Shown here: one piece after another, positions 47,082 to 55,365 of the stretch
Layout: each line of letters opens with the position of its first letter
Numbering within the stretch: the first letter of the stretch is position 1
Source: Megasphaera_A sueciensis
Lineage (GTDB): Bacteria > Bacillota > Negativicutes > Veillonellales > Megasphaeraceae
Reading direction: 5' to 3'
Length of the DNA: 64,000 nucleotides
Assembly: GCF_050219315.1 (NCBI RefSeq)
Contig: NZ_CP116939.1
Location: 1,860,001 to 1,924,000, forward strand
Program-made: the position numbers and the translations under genes
The notes under the pieces: generated by a model
What the model was told of the DNA's origin: nothing
Seen by the model: the letters and a program-made list of their open reading frames with translations, nothing else
Databases searched by the model: none

Positions 47082-47897
47082 TCAATCTTTATGCGGTTCA
47101 ATATCCGCTCCAAAAATTTCTTTTCCCAAGCCTTGAAACCAAAGAACAATAATTTTTTTTAAACTATCTTTATCATTTCCAGCATCTCCCATGACAGTAG
47201 TCAAAAGATGTTCCACCACCATTTTTGCCCAATTGTAATCATATCGTTGAAAGGTTCCTCTGCTGGAAAGTTCGGGAATTCGATCCATAAGAGGTTGGAA
47301 AATATCGTTGCTGATTTCCAAGATATTTTTTGAAATAGGGTACGAATATGTTGATTTATCTTCATCATTTTTCATAAAAATTAATGCTAATTCATCATTT
47401 TTCTCATTATCTTCTGCATATTCCACATGATACGCAGGAAGATAAAATTGTTTTTTTTCTTCCTCTTTCAAAAGATGGAACGCCCCATATTTTATAAATT
47501 CATACAAGCGATCATCATAGGAACTTTCCAATTCAATAATTTTTTCCCGCCATTCGCCCCACGAACGTGCCGTGCGGCAACAGTAACTTTCATAATCGCC
47601 CACTCCGAAAAAATCACGAAGTTCACCAAGACTCATTTCCATATTTATATCAGGCACAAGCCAAACCATAAATTCCCTGCCCCGATCAATATATAAACAA
47701 GGTGCATCAATACGAATCCTAGAAAAACACTTCGGACAAAAGTAAAAAAACAACATCGGGTCGTGCAGCAACCGTTCTCTCAGTTCGGGATTCTTATCCG
47801 CATCAATGCAATCCCAAGTTTTAAAGCTCCCCTCACCTTGGCATTTTGGACATGTAATTGCAATTTCAACCGCATGGGTTCCATCTTTTGCAGTCAT
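47082..47897 (-). CDS. CpXC-domain protein
   Basis: 271 residues. The N-terminal CpXC domain has two paired cysteine motifs (ITCPKCQGEGSF near residue 12 and FYFCPKCFSRIRIDAPC near 54) that probably bind zinc. The rest is an acidic helical region with KYGAFHLLKEEEKKQFY and YSYPISKNILEISNDIF. The family is restricted mostly to Firmicutes and gut anaerobes and has no known function. Neighbours (macro-domain protein upstream, ribosomal operon downstream) do not give a clue. Confidence 0.78.
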   Translation of the reverse strand: MTAKDGTHAVEIAITCPKCQGEGSFKTWDCIDADKNPELRERLLHDPMLFFYFCPKCFSRIRIDAPCLYIDRGREFMVWLVPDINMEMSLGELRDFFGVGDYESYCCRTARSWGEWREKIIELESSYDDRLYEFIKYGAFHLLKEEEKKQFYLPAYHVEYAEDNEKNDELALIFMKNDEDKSTYSYPISKNILEISNDIFQPLMDRIPELSSRGTFQRYDYNWAKMVVEHLLTTVMGDAGNDKDSLKKIIVLWFQGLGKEIFGADIEPHKD

Positions 47898-47947
47898 TTT
47901 TATCCCCCTTTATATTACTATATATAAATTACTTCATATAAATTACT

Positions 47948-48673
47948 TCAATATGCTTCCATAATTTGTAATGCCGCTTTTTCCATATCAATAATACTAT
48001 TTTTTTTTCGTATATCGAGAAAAGGTCGTAAAAATCCTTTCATTTGCCGTATTCCCTCAGATAAAAGAATCGGATCGGGCTCATTTTCCTTCATATGCAG
48101 TAACGTTAAGGCCGACATTGCTTCGTCAATACACTCCAGTTTTTCATTTTTATCAGCTGTAGCTAGATACTCCAACCAGAATATAACAGTTGCCTTAGTA
48201 TAGGCATCTTGTGTCATTTTATCAGGGCACACCATATCAATCCGGTCCAATCCCATACCATCAGTCATGATAACAGGTACAGCAGTAGCCGCTGCTTTTG
48301 CCAAAGGATACCGTTTATCCGCAGTTGCTATAGAAGTAAAGGCAATATGATGCAATTCTCGCTCTTTAGCCAGCGCCAAGCTTTGTTGATAGCAGGAAAT
48401 AAGAATTTTATCCTCGTTTTTTTTACCACCCGTCCACAAGGGGCCCACGGTATGTATTACAAACCGTGCCGGCAAATGATAGCCATACGTAATTTTGGCT
48501 TTTCCTTCCGGACAGCCGCGAAGGTTTCGACAAGCAGCAGTTAAAGATACACCCCCAGCCCGATGAATCGCACTGTCCGTTCCACTGACACCTAATAACG
48601 TCGAATTTGCCGAATTAACAATTGCATCGGCTTTCCATTTTGTTATATCTCCTATCAAGATTCGGAATTGCAT
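47948..48673 (-). CDS. Macro-domain ADP-ribose hydrolase with C-terminal extension
   Basis: 241 residues. The N-terminal macro domain (1-170) has GDITKWKADAIVNSANSTLLGVSGTDSAIHRAGG, the ADP-ribose pocket with Asn and the GVSGTDSAIH loop, and HTVGPLWTGG. Such proteins remove ADP-ribose or O-acetyl groups. The last 70 residues (from about 171) are a helical extension not found in the minimal domain, ending MEKAALQIMEAY. The ATG at 48673 is chosen (AAAGGACG upstream). Single gene. Confidence 0.87.
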   Translation of the reverse strand: MQFRILIGDITKWKADAIVNSANSTLLGVSGTDSAIHRAGGVSLTAACRNLRGCPEGKAKITYGYHLPARFVIHTVGPLWTGGKKNEDKILISCYQQSLALAKERELHHIAFTSIATADKRYPLAKAAATAVPVIMTDGMGLDRIDMVCPDKMTQDAYTKATVIFWLEYLATADKNEKLECIDEAMSALTLLHMKENEPDPILLSEGIRQMKGFLRPFLDIRKKNSIIDMEKAALQIMEAY

Positions 48674-48880
48674 AAAATCACGTCCTTTGCATGAAGAAAA
48701 TAATACAACACATTGCACTATGATAATTATACTTTATACTGGCAAAAATAGAAAGTAATGAAAATCGGGTACCAGCATAAAACATGTATCGTATTCATCT
48801 CTGCATTAATAATACAATGAAAATTTATATCTTCCTTGCTTTCTTCATAAAAAAAGTGTATATTATTGTCTTGTAATTTG

Positions 48881-48895
48881 GTTAACTTAATTAAC
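48881..48895. promoter_or_regulatory. Possible MarR operator
   Basis: GTTAA-CTTAA-TTAAC inverted repeat 36 bp before the MarR gene, a typical place and shape for autoregulation. Confidence 0.4.
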
Positions 48896-48930
48896 TATTA
48901 ATTTGTTGTTTTAAAACTAAGGAGTATCTA

Positions 48931-49344
48931 ATGAACCCTTTATTTCAAGAATTATCCTATGCCGCACGACGAATGATCAAGGCTGAAAATGAACTATTAA
49001 AAAATTTTGGTATTACCTATTCTCAATGGGCTTTTATCGTATATTTACATCATCATACTGCCACTCCATTAGTTGCTGCTGCCCGCTACTACATGATAAA
49101 AAAACCGGCAATTACCGCCATGAAAAATAAATTTCTGGAAAAAGGCTGGATATGTGAAGAAACGGGCCGCGATCAAAGAGAAAAGCGTATTTCTCTTACC
49201 GTAAAAGGCCAACAACATTTTACGGTAATCAATTTGCAGATCCGAAAACTTGAAATTGATTTTTTTCAGATGCTGGATGCAGAGGAACAACATCAATTAC
49301 AAAAAATGCTATCGCGTATTAATGAAGGAGAACCCAGTTTATGA
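48931..49344 (+). CDS. MarR-family regulator of the adjacent MFS transporter
   Basis: 137 residues, winged helix: YSQWAFIVYLHHH, recognition helix region YMIKKPAITAMKNKFLEKGWI and the wing GRDQREKRISLT (DxR motif). Stop overlaps the start of the MFS gene (ATGA), so the two are coupled. It likely represses this operon and responds to the transporter's substrate. AAGGAGTAT before the ATG. Confidence 0.88.
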   Translation: MNPLFQELSYAARRMIKAENELLKNFGITYSQWAFIVYLHHHTATPLVAAARYYMIKKPAITAMKNKFLEKGWICEETGRDQREKRISLTVKGQQHFTVINLQIRKLEIDFFQMLDAEEQHQLQKMLSRINEGEPSL

Positions 49345-50621
49345 AAAGTAAATTATGGACACGAAATTTTATTCTTGACACTAGCATCAATTTTCTTTTA
49401 TATGTTATTTTTTATCAGCTTATGCTATGGTCTACAAATTATTCTATCGTCACCTGGCATTCTTCTATCAGCGAAGCCGGACTCGCCTCAGGAATTTTTA
49501 TTATTGGGGCACTTCTTTCAAGAATTATTACGGGACATATTATTGACATATTAGGGCGTAAAAAGTTATTAATTATAGGGACTGTCTTATACTTAACAGC
49601 CATTCCCTTGTATTTTTCTGCCAGTACTATTGTTTCATTTTTTGCTGTACGATGCTTTCACGGCATAGCCTATGGCATATCTGCCACCGCTGCCAGCACG
49701 ATAATTGGCGCTATTGTCCCGGCTGACCGAAGAGGTGAGGGAATTGGGTATTATGCACTCGGGAATACATTAGCCTCCGCTGCCGGTCCATTCCTAGGTA
49801 TTGCCCTCTGCAGCGGCGGAAACTTTTCACTCAATCTCTACGTCTGCATGATATTAGCAATAGTCACTTTAATCCTATCGCTTTTACTGCATTCTCCAGA
49901 ACATACTTGTTCTGCAGAAGAGAAAACAACACTTCGTAAAGTTTCTTTCAACAGTTTTTTCGCAGTTCGTGCGTTACCGATTTCGTGCATATCGTTCCTT
50001 TGCGGTATAGCATATTCTGCCGTACTTAGCTTTATGGGTGCTTATGCGGATGCGCAGGAACTTGCTGCCGGCGGCAGTCTTTTCTTTTTTGCCTATGCAT
50101 TAACGTCTCTATTCAGCCGTCCTATTACAGGTCACTTGCTCGACCGTTTTGGCGGCAATATCGTCATGTATCCCACATTGATCATTCTGGCTCTGTGCAT
50201 GGCTATACTCGGTCTTGCTTCGTCAACTACTTATTTCATCTTAGGTGGTATCTTTCTCGGACTTAGTTACAGCACGGTTACTTCCGCAGGGCAAGCTCTG
50301 GCAATTTACGGTATCCCCAGCAATCAAATAGGTCTTGCAACATCAACTTTTTTTGTTTTAATTGATTTAGGTGTTGGTATTGGCCCTTACATGCTCGGTG
50401 AACTGGTACCTACTTATGGTTTTTCCAGTGTCTATTACCTTGCTTGTTTTATCGCCATCGCAGCTATTCCATTATATTATATCACGATTGGCCACCGCGG
50501 TATGTTCACACCACGCTGGATGCATGTGGTACAGCGCCGTGTTGAATTACATGAAAAACGTGCTAACGCAGCTACCGCTGCCCATCACATTGTGCCCCCA
50601 TCAGTATCTGACCCTTTCTAA
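49341..50621 (+). CDS. MFS transporter
   Basis: 426 residues, 12 predicted transmembrane helices. Motif A-like GHIIDILGRKKLL after helix 2 and its repeat GHLLDRFGGNI after helix 8. Resembles drug/metabolite proton antiporters of the DHA type. A MarR regulator directly upstream supports an export role for a toxic or signalling compound (inference). It ends near a strong terminator. Confidence 0.88.
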   Translation: MKSKLWTRNFILDTSINFLLYVIFYQLMLWSTNYSIVTWHSSISEAGLASGIFIIGALLSRIITGHIIDILGRKKLLIIGTVLYLTAIPLYFSASTIVSFFAVRCFHGIAYGISATAASTIIGAIVPADRRGEGIGYYALGNTLASAAGPFLGIALCSGGNFSLNLYVCMILAIVTLILSLLLHSPEHTCSAEEKTTLRKVSFNSFFAVRALPISCISFLCGIAYSAVLSFMGAYADAQELAAGGSLFFFAYALTSLFSRPITGHLLDRFGGNIVMYPTLIILALCMAILGLASSTTYFILGGIFLGLSYSTVTSAGQALAIYGIPSNQIGLATSTFFVLIDLGVGIGPYMLGELVPTYGFSSVYYLACFIAIAAIPLYYITIGHRGMFTPRWMHVVQRRVELHEKRANAATAAHHIVPPSVSDPF

Positions 50622-50655
50622 TTCAAAATATGCAAAATAATCAATAATAAAAAAA

Positions 50656-50715
50656 CCGCAGTATAAAAATTCTAATAGAAACAACAATATTTCTATCAGA
50701 ATTTTTATACTGCGG
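50656..50715. terminator. Bidirectional terminator between MFS and aminotransferase genes
   Basis: Long stem CCGCAGTATAAAAATTCT/AGAATTTTTATACTGCGG with a further TAGAAA/TTTCTA inner part, A-run on the left. Confidence 0.8.
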
Positions 50716-50768
50716 CACGAAACATCAACTCAAAAAAATGCTGTGATCTTTCTTTCATCCATTAAAGC

Positions 50769-52013
50769 TTACCCTTCCACAAATTGCAGTGCTTTCATCG
50801 TTTTATCTGCCAGTCCTGCCATTTTTCTTGTTGTAACAGCACAGACAGCAATACGAACTCCCAGTTTCAGCGGCACAGCAAATATTAAATCATCATGCAG
50901 CTTATGACAAACAGCATCTGGATCTTTCGACGGAATAGACAAAAAGAATCCCGCTTTATAAGGAAGCGCCGGCAATCCGCAATTTTTTGCTTCTTTCATA
51001 AAGACTGCCGCCCGCTGACGGATAATTTGATAAAAACTTTCCCGTTCTGTCTCAAACTTTTTTAACAATATCGGATCTGATTGGATCTGTATCAATGTTG
51101 TCATTGCCGCTCGGTTAGTATTAGACCACGTAGCCCGGCTTGTGTATTCGCTCACAGCTCTAAATTCATTAATGATATCTTTATTAGCAGACAAGCCAAT
51201 AAGCGCCCCCATACGTTGTCCATACAACGTATATCCCTTGGACATACTGAAGGCAAACATAATAAAAAGTTCGTCTGGGAGATGACTGAACAACTTCATA
51301 AAACGTCGTGTTTCATTTTTTTCTCCAGCATATGCAATATACGCAATATCAACAAGAATAGAAATACGTTTGCCATTTTCCACACATTTACGGCATACCT
51401 CGAGAACTTGAGCCCAATCTTCTTTAGACAGAGTATATCCCGTTGGATTGTGTGCCGGTGTATTAATAATAATAAGCAGTGAGTTTTGATTTTTTAATAT
51501 TTCTGTAACTTTATTAGAAAAAGAACAAGTATTAAAATTTCGATCTTTATCAAATAAAGAATATGTCGTCAAATTGCAACCCACTTCCCGGCATAATACA
51601 CTATACGGTCCCCAATACCAATCAGAAGTTAATACTTGATCGCCTGTTTCCGCATAATTAGCAATAGCATGATGAACTGCGCCAGCACCTCCGGCAGTAG
51701 CAACTGCTTCCATATATCCCTCCGGCCGTTGTCCCGCAAAGGTTACATTAATAACATCCTCCAAATATTCCGGGAGTCCGGCAATAGGCGCATATTGGAT
51801 AATATCCTGTATTGATAGCTTGCGGAATACGTTTTCTACGGTTGGAATACATGCTAATGTTTCTTCTTCATCCATATACGCTCCAATAGTAGCATTTATC
51901 ACATGCTCTGCTCCATGCACTCTAGCTGCTGCTACTGCTGCTCCACTAGCACCAAAAATAGCATCACTCAATTTTTTCCCCATTGCGTGGGATGCCGCCA
52001 TGCTCTTACTCAT
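50769..52013 (-). CDS. PLP-dependent class I/II aminotransferase
   Basis: 414 residues, fold type I. Family blocks ATAGGAGAVHHAI (about 103-115), NTPAHNPTGYTLSKEDW (with the conserved Asn-Pro-Thr-Gly), and FSMSKGYTLYGQRMG with the PLP lysine (about 265). Similar to aspartate/aromatic aminotransferases; substrate not assignable. The ATG at 52013 with AAGGAGGG is chosen; the frame continues upstream through a long hairpin, which is therefore leader, not coding. Confidence 0.87.
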   Translation of the reverse strand: MSKSMAASHAMGKKLSDAIFGASGAAVAAARVHGAEHVINATIGAYMDEEETLACIPTVENVFRKLSIQDIIQYAPIAGLPEYLEDVINVTFAGQRPEGYMEAVATAGGAGAVHHAIANYAETGDQVLTSDWYWGPYSVLCREVGCNLTTYSLFDKDRNFNTCSFSNKVTEILKNQNSLLIIINTPAHNPTGYTLSKEDWAQVLEVCRKCVENGKRISILVDIAYIAYAGEKNETRRFMKLFSHLPDELFIMFAFSMSKGYTLYGQRMGALIGLSANKDIINEFRAVSEYTSRATWSNTNRAAMTTLIQIQSDPILLKKFETERESFYQIIRQRAAVFMKEAKNCGLPALPYKAGFFLSIPSKDPDAVCHKLHDDLIFAVPLKLGVRIAVCAVTTRKMAGLADKTMKALQFVEG

Positions 52014-52043
52014 GTAAAATCCCTCCTTATTTTCTTCCCCTTT

Positions 52044-52108
52044 ACGATACTGTATAAAGTAAGAACCCGGCTTGGTTAGCCGGGTTCTTACTTTATACAG
52101 TACATCGT
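52044..52108 (-). promoter_or_regulatory. Long hairpin in the aminotransferase leader
   Basis: Two arms of 29 matched bases (24 continuous, then a 2-nt bulge and 5 more), loop TGGTT, without a T-run on the minus strand. It lies 30 bp before the start codon and could control translation or mRNA life, or be a small mobile hairpin. Confidence 0.6.
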
Positions 52109-52124
52109 AATGCATACTATATAC

Positions 52125-52139
52125 ACCCTGCAGCAGGGT
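52125..52139. promoter_or_regulatory. Short perfect palindrome ACCCTGC-A-GCAGGGT
   Basis: 15-bp inverted repeat just upstream of the long leader hairpin. Shape and position fit an operator for the aminotransferase gene; the binder is unknown. Confidence 0.4.
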
Positions 52140-52226
52140 ACTATCTCTTTATTGCATATTAATTATACTCTATTATTATATAAAAGAAAATATAGTTTTA
52201 CATGTATACAATATACTGCTTATCGC

Positions 52227-52436
52227 TTAAAAAGCATCCCATTCAGCAAAACGTGCATTCATGCGAGTTTTTTTTATCTTATCTTGTTTCTTTGATTCTA
52301 TCCGTCCAAACGGCATCCTTCCACAGGCTATCACTCGTTCATAAAACAGTACTACGGCTTCTTCTTCTGTAATTCCCATTTTTTTAAATATTTCACATGC
52401 CTGCATTCGTGTTTTCTCTTCTATGCTGATTTCCAT
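52227..52436 (-). CDS. RelB/DinJ-family antitoxin-like protein, orphan
   Basis: 69 residues. The N-terminal ribbon-helix-helix pattern ISIEEKTRMQACEIFKKMGITEEEAVVLFYERV-CGRMPF matches the RelB/DinJ family. It follows cobT by about 20 bp with AAGGAGAAATAAAG. No RelE/YafQ-type toxin frame is found next to it, so it is either an orphan antitoxin or a co-opted DNA-binding protein. The C-terminal half is very basic. Confidence 0.7.
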   Translation of the reverse strand: MEISIEEKTRMQACEIFKKMGITEEEAVVLFYERVIACGRMPFGRIESKKQDKIKKTRMNARFAEWDAF

Positions 52437-52455
52437 CTTTATTTCTCCTTATTTA

Positions 52456-53490
52456 TTATGGAACAGTTTTTTCCTGCGCTACTGCTTCTGCCTCACGATT
52501 AATACTGGACAAAGTAGCCATATTCGTAACTGCATACAGCACCGACTTCAAAATAACGGTCGCTAAAACAGCTCCTGTTCCTTCCCCCAAAGCCATCTCT
52601 GCATGAATAGGCACCTCATATTCATCAATGCCGGCCATACGCAATGCCATGCCCATCCCCGATTCTCTCGACATATGAGACGGCAAGGAATAGTTTTTGA
52701 CCTCAGGGTTTAGCTGAACGGCACATGCTAATGCTACGGCAGTAATAAAGCCATCAATGTAAAACGGCAGCTGGTGTTCCCTACAGGCCAGCATCGCACC
52801 ACACAAGGCAGCCAAATCAAAACCACCGACATATCTGATCGCATCCGCCGCCGTATGAATCTGCGGTGCATATCGCTTTACTCCCTTGCTAACTATTTCA
52901 CGTTTTTGCAGAACCTGGCTATAGTTCCCCTGTGCGGAACCATAGCCTACAAGAAAGGCTGCATTAGGTGGTGCAATTGCCGTTAAAACGGCCGCAGAAG
53001 TGGTTGTATTACCAATTCCCATTTCACCAAAGGAAAGAAAATTATATCCTTTTTCTTTGGCCCAATATACCATATTTTGGCCGGCTTTCAACGCTTTATT
53101 CAATTCCTCCTTTGTCATCGCCGGCTCTACAGAAAAATCTTTCGTACCACGAGCCACTTTATAATTTATCCCTACCGCCTCTTCATGGTCAATGCCAACG
53201 TCAACAACCTGCCATGGAATGTTATTGCAGCGGCAAAAACAGCTTACCGCTGCCGAACCTTCTACCATATGTTTTGACTGCATATATGTAATCTCAGGAA
53301 GCTGCTGAACAATTCCCGATCGGACAACACCATTATCAGCGGCAAAAATAAGATGTACCGGATTAAGTTTTTTTTCAAAATGTCCCCATGCCAAAAACAC
53401 TTTACGGATTTGCTTCTCCCATATACCTAAACTGCCTGGGGGTTTTGCCATATTATTGATGCGTTGTTCCACTTCTTCTGCAAAATTCAT
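52456..53490 (-). CDS. cobT: Nicotinate-nucleotide--dimethylbenzimidazole phosphoribosyltransferase
   Basis: 344 residues. PPGSLGIWE near the N-terminus; FAADNGV and QMVEGSAAVSCF-like MVEGSAAVSCFCR; GEMGIGNTTTSAAV (about 165-180, binding the phosphoribosyl part); DGFITAVALACA; and HAEMALGEGTGAVLA at the C-terminus. It makes alpha-ribazole phosphate for the lower ligand of cobalamin. It abuts the thioesterase gene upstream (stop and start adjacent) and the RelB-like gene downstream. Full length; a second, partial CobT-like gene lies at 63564-64000. Confidence 0.92.
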   Translation of the reverse strand: MNFAEEVEQRINNMAKPPGSLGIWEKQIRKVFLAWGHFEKKLNPVHLIFAADNGVVRSGIVQQLPEITYMQSKHMVEGSAAVSCFCRCNNIPWQVVDVGIDHEEAVGINYKVARGTKDFSVEPAMTKEELNKALKAGQNMVYWAKEKGYNFLSFGEMGIGNTTTSAAVLTAIAPPNAAFLVGYGSAQGNYSQVLQKREIVSKGVKRYAPQIHTAADAIRYVGGFDLAALCGAMLACREHQLPFYIDGFITAVALACAVQLNPEVKNYSLPSHMSRESGMGMALRMAGIDEYEVPIHAEMALGEGTGAVLATVILKSVLYAVTNMATLSSINREAEAVAQEKTVP

Positions 53491-53940
53491 CTAGCAGCAC
53501 TCCTTCAATCGGCAATATAATTGCTGCCGCTCTAACGCAGATGTTTCCAGCGCAGCCAGTTTTACATAATGCGGCAAAGGCCTCCCGGACGCTTCATCAA
53601 TATGTGCAAATGTCACAAAACATTCCGCTGCTTTTTCTTTCACAGGAAGAATTGTCATGCAAATATAAACTCCTACACTAGCTGTTCCTGCATAAATAAT
53701 CGTACTTGCAATACGAATAGAATCATTTTTATGTACAGGCTGAAGAAAAGATAATCGCTCTAATCCAGCACACACAATATGGGATGTCTGTAAAAAATTT
53801 TGTACGGCTAAAAAACCACATTCTATCATGTAAGAGGCTGCCTGTCCGGCAAACAACGTATCATGTGGATTCAAATCTTTTCCCAATACCATATGCACCG
53901 CTGAAATATGTGCATCACAACCCAATCGAACCTCTGCCAT
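53491..53940 (-). CDS. Acyl-CoA thioesterase (hotdog fold)
   Basis: 149 residues of the YciA/BFIT type. LNPHDTLFAGQAASYMIE carries the conserved active-site loop with the Asp and the helix start; LERLSFLQPVHKNDSIRIAST follows. Hydrolyses short or medium acyl-CoAs. It is the first gene of a unit with cobT; the reason for that pairing is not clear. Confidence 0.85.
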   Translation of the reverse strand: MAEVRLGCDAHISAVHMVLGKDLNPHDTLFAGQAASYMIECGFLAVQNFLQTSHIVCAGLERLSFLQPVHKNDSIRIASTIIYAGTASVGVYICMTILPVKEKAAECFVTFAHIDEASGRPLPHYVKLAALETSALERQQLYCRLKECC

Positions 53941-54097
53941 ATATATTCATCCTTTCACTAAATTAAATACATCTGTTTATTATTGTAACTCATATAAGCA
54001 AGAACTTCTACCTTACAGCAATATAACACAACACTCTCATATTGCATTTTTTTTTGATATTTTGTTATTCTTATCTATATATTCTCTTTATACATAC

Positions 54098-54139
54098 ATT
54101 CATTTTAGTAAAATCATAATTGATTTTACTAAAATGAAT
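54098..54139. promoter_or_regulatory. Perfect 42-bp palindrome (19-bp arms), probable LacI-type operator
   Basis: Arms 54098-54116 and 54121-54139 around TAAT are perfectly complementary; the inner part reads TTTTAGTAAAATCA/TGATTTTACTAAAA. It ends 55 bp before the LacI-family ATG, an ideal place for autoregulation. Confidence 0.65.
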
Positions 54140-54193
54140 TGAAAAATACTAACATTTGTGTCACAATACATAATAGAAATTGAGGTGCATACT

Positions 54194-55210
54194 ATGTCTA
54201 CAATAAAAGATATCGCCAAAGATGCCGGTGTATCCATCGCCACTGTATCTATTGTATTAAATGGCAAGGGAAAAGAACGCAAAATCTCTCAGGATACGCA
54301 GACCCGGATTTATCAAATAGCAAAAAAGTTAAATTACGTACCAAATCAATCCGCAAAAAAGTTGCGATCTATGCAGGAAGACAGCTATGCTGTAGCATTT
54401 TATTGGGCTACAGATTTTCGTATTAACTATTTAGCTCGAATTACATTAGGCCTCCAGGAAGAAATGTTGTGCCAGAAAAAACACATTCATTTAACCGTTG
54501 TTCCATATAAAGTAGACCAGCTAAAGGAACAAATGGCGCTTACACAGAACACTTTTTTCAACGGTATCATCATCGCCAATATGTCTGATAAAGATTTAGA
54601 ATTTTTAAATACATGGACACCTTCTTTTCCAATTGTACTTTTTAATCGTGAAATGGATAAATTCAGCAGCGTTACTATGGATAACTATAAAGTGGGTAAA
54701 CAAGTCGCTCATCATTTTCTCAGCAAAAACCTTTTTGATGCTGCTGTACTCACACATGGCACAACATTTCCCATTATGCGTAAATGGATGAAAGGTTTTC
54801 TTGATACATATGCAGAAGCAGGCCATCCGCTGCAAGAGGATAAAATCATACTTTGCAATACATCTTCTGCCAGCGCCATTGATGTTTGTAAAAAATTGTA
54901 TGCAGAAAAGCGCCTTCCTAAAGCAATGTTTTGCGAATCAGATGTATTAGCTCACGGAATGCTTTTTGCTTGTCATGAATTAGGCGTGTCTATCCCTCGT
55001 GACCTTGAAGTCTTTACAGTCGGCATCAACATGCCTGAATTAAATGATTATGCCGTTCCATCCTTATCGCGCATTGATATCCCTATGGGTGCGATCGGCG
55101 CCCAATGTATGCATCTGCTGATTGATCTTATTGAAAAAAAAATTACTCACCCTGCAACAATTTATTTAGAAGGCAAGAAAATTATTGCCCAGTCATCACC
55201 GGGGAAATAA
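54194..55210 (+). CDS. LacI-family transcriptional regulator
   Basis: 338 residues. The N-terminal helix-turn-helix TIKDIAKDAGVSIATVSIVLNGK (3-25) is followed by the hinge helix region YVPNQSAKKLRS, then a periplasmic-binding-protein-like effector domain (FYWATDFRINYLARITLGLQ; FCESDVLAHGMLFACHELG; SRIDIPMGAIG). The effector is unknown; no sugar genes are adjacent. The ATG at 54194 has GAGGTGCATACT. It ends before a strong terminator. Confidence 0.9.
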   Translation: MSTIKDIAKDAGVSIATVSIVLNGKGKERKISQDTQTRIYQIAKKLNYVPNQSAKKLRSMQEDSYAVAFYWATDFRINYLARITLGLQEEMLCQKKHIHLTVVPYKVDQLKEQMALTQNTFFNGIIIANMSDKDLEFLNTWTPSFPIVLFNREMDKFSSVTMDNYKVGKQVAHHFLSKNLFDAAVLTHGTTFPIMRKWMKGFLDTYAEAGHPLQEDKIILCNTSSASAIDVCKKLYAEKRLPKAMFCESDVLAHGMLFACHELGVSIPRDLEVFTVGINMPELNDYAVPSLSRIDIPMGAIGAQCMHLLIDLIEKKITHPATIYLEGKKIIAQSSPGK

Positions 55211-55274
55211 TTTATATTTTATTGTTGTATATGTATATTACATAAATGACTTTCCATTTATTTTTCTTGCTTAA

Positions 55275-55310
55275 AACAACCATTTACCATGACAATGGTT
55301 GTTTTTTTTT
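55275..55310 (+). terminator. Terminator of the LacI-type gene
   Basis: AACAACCATT/AATGGTTGTT stem followed by TTTTTTT. Confidence 0.85.
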
Positions 55311-55314
55311 GTAC

Positions 55315-55351
55315 AAAAAAGCAGATACACCAATAAAAACAATGTATCTGC
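55315..55351 (-). terminator. Terminator of the 2-hydroxyacid dehydrogenase gene
   Basis: GCAGATACA/TGTATCTGC stem with TTTTTTG on the minus strand. Confidence 0.8.
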
Positions 55352-55365
55352 TTCAGACGTATTTT

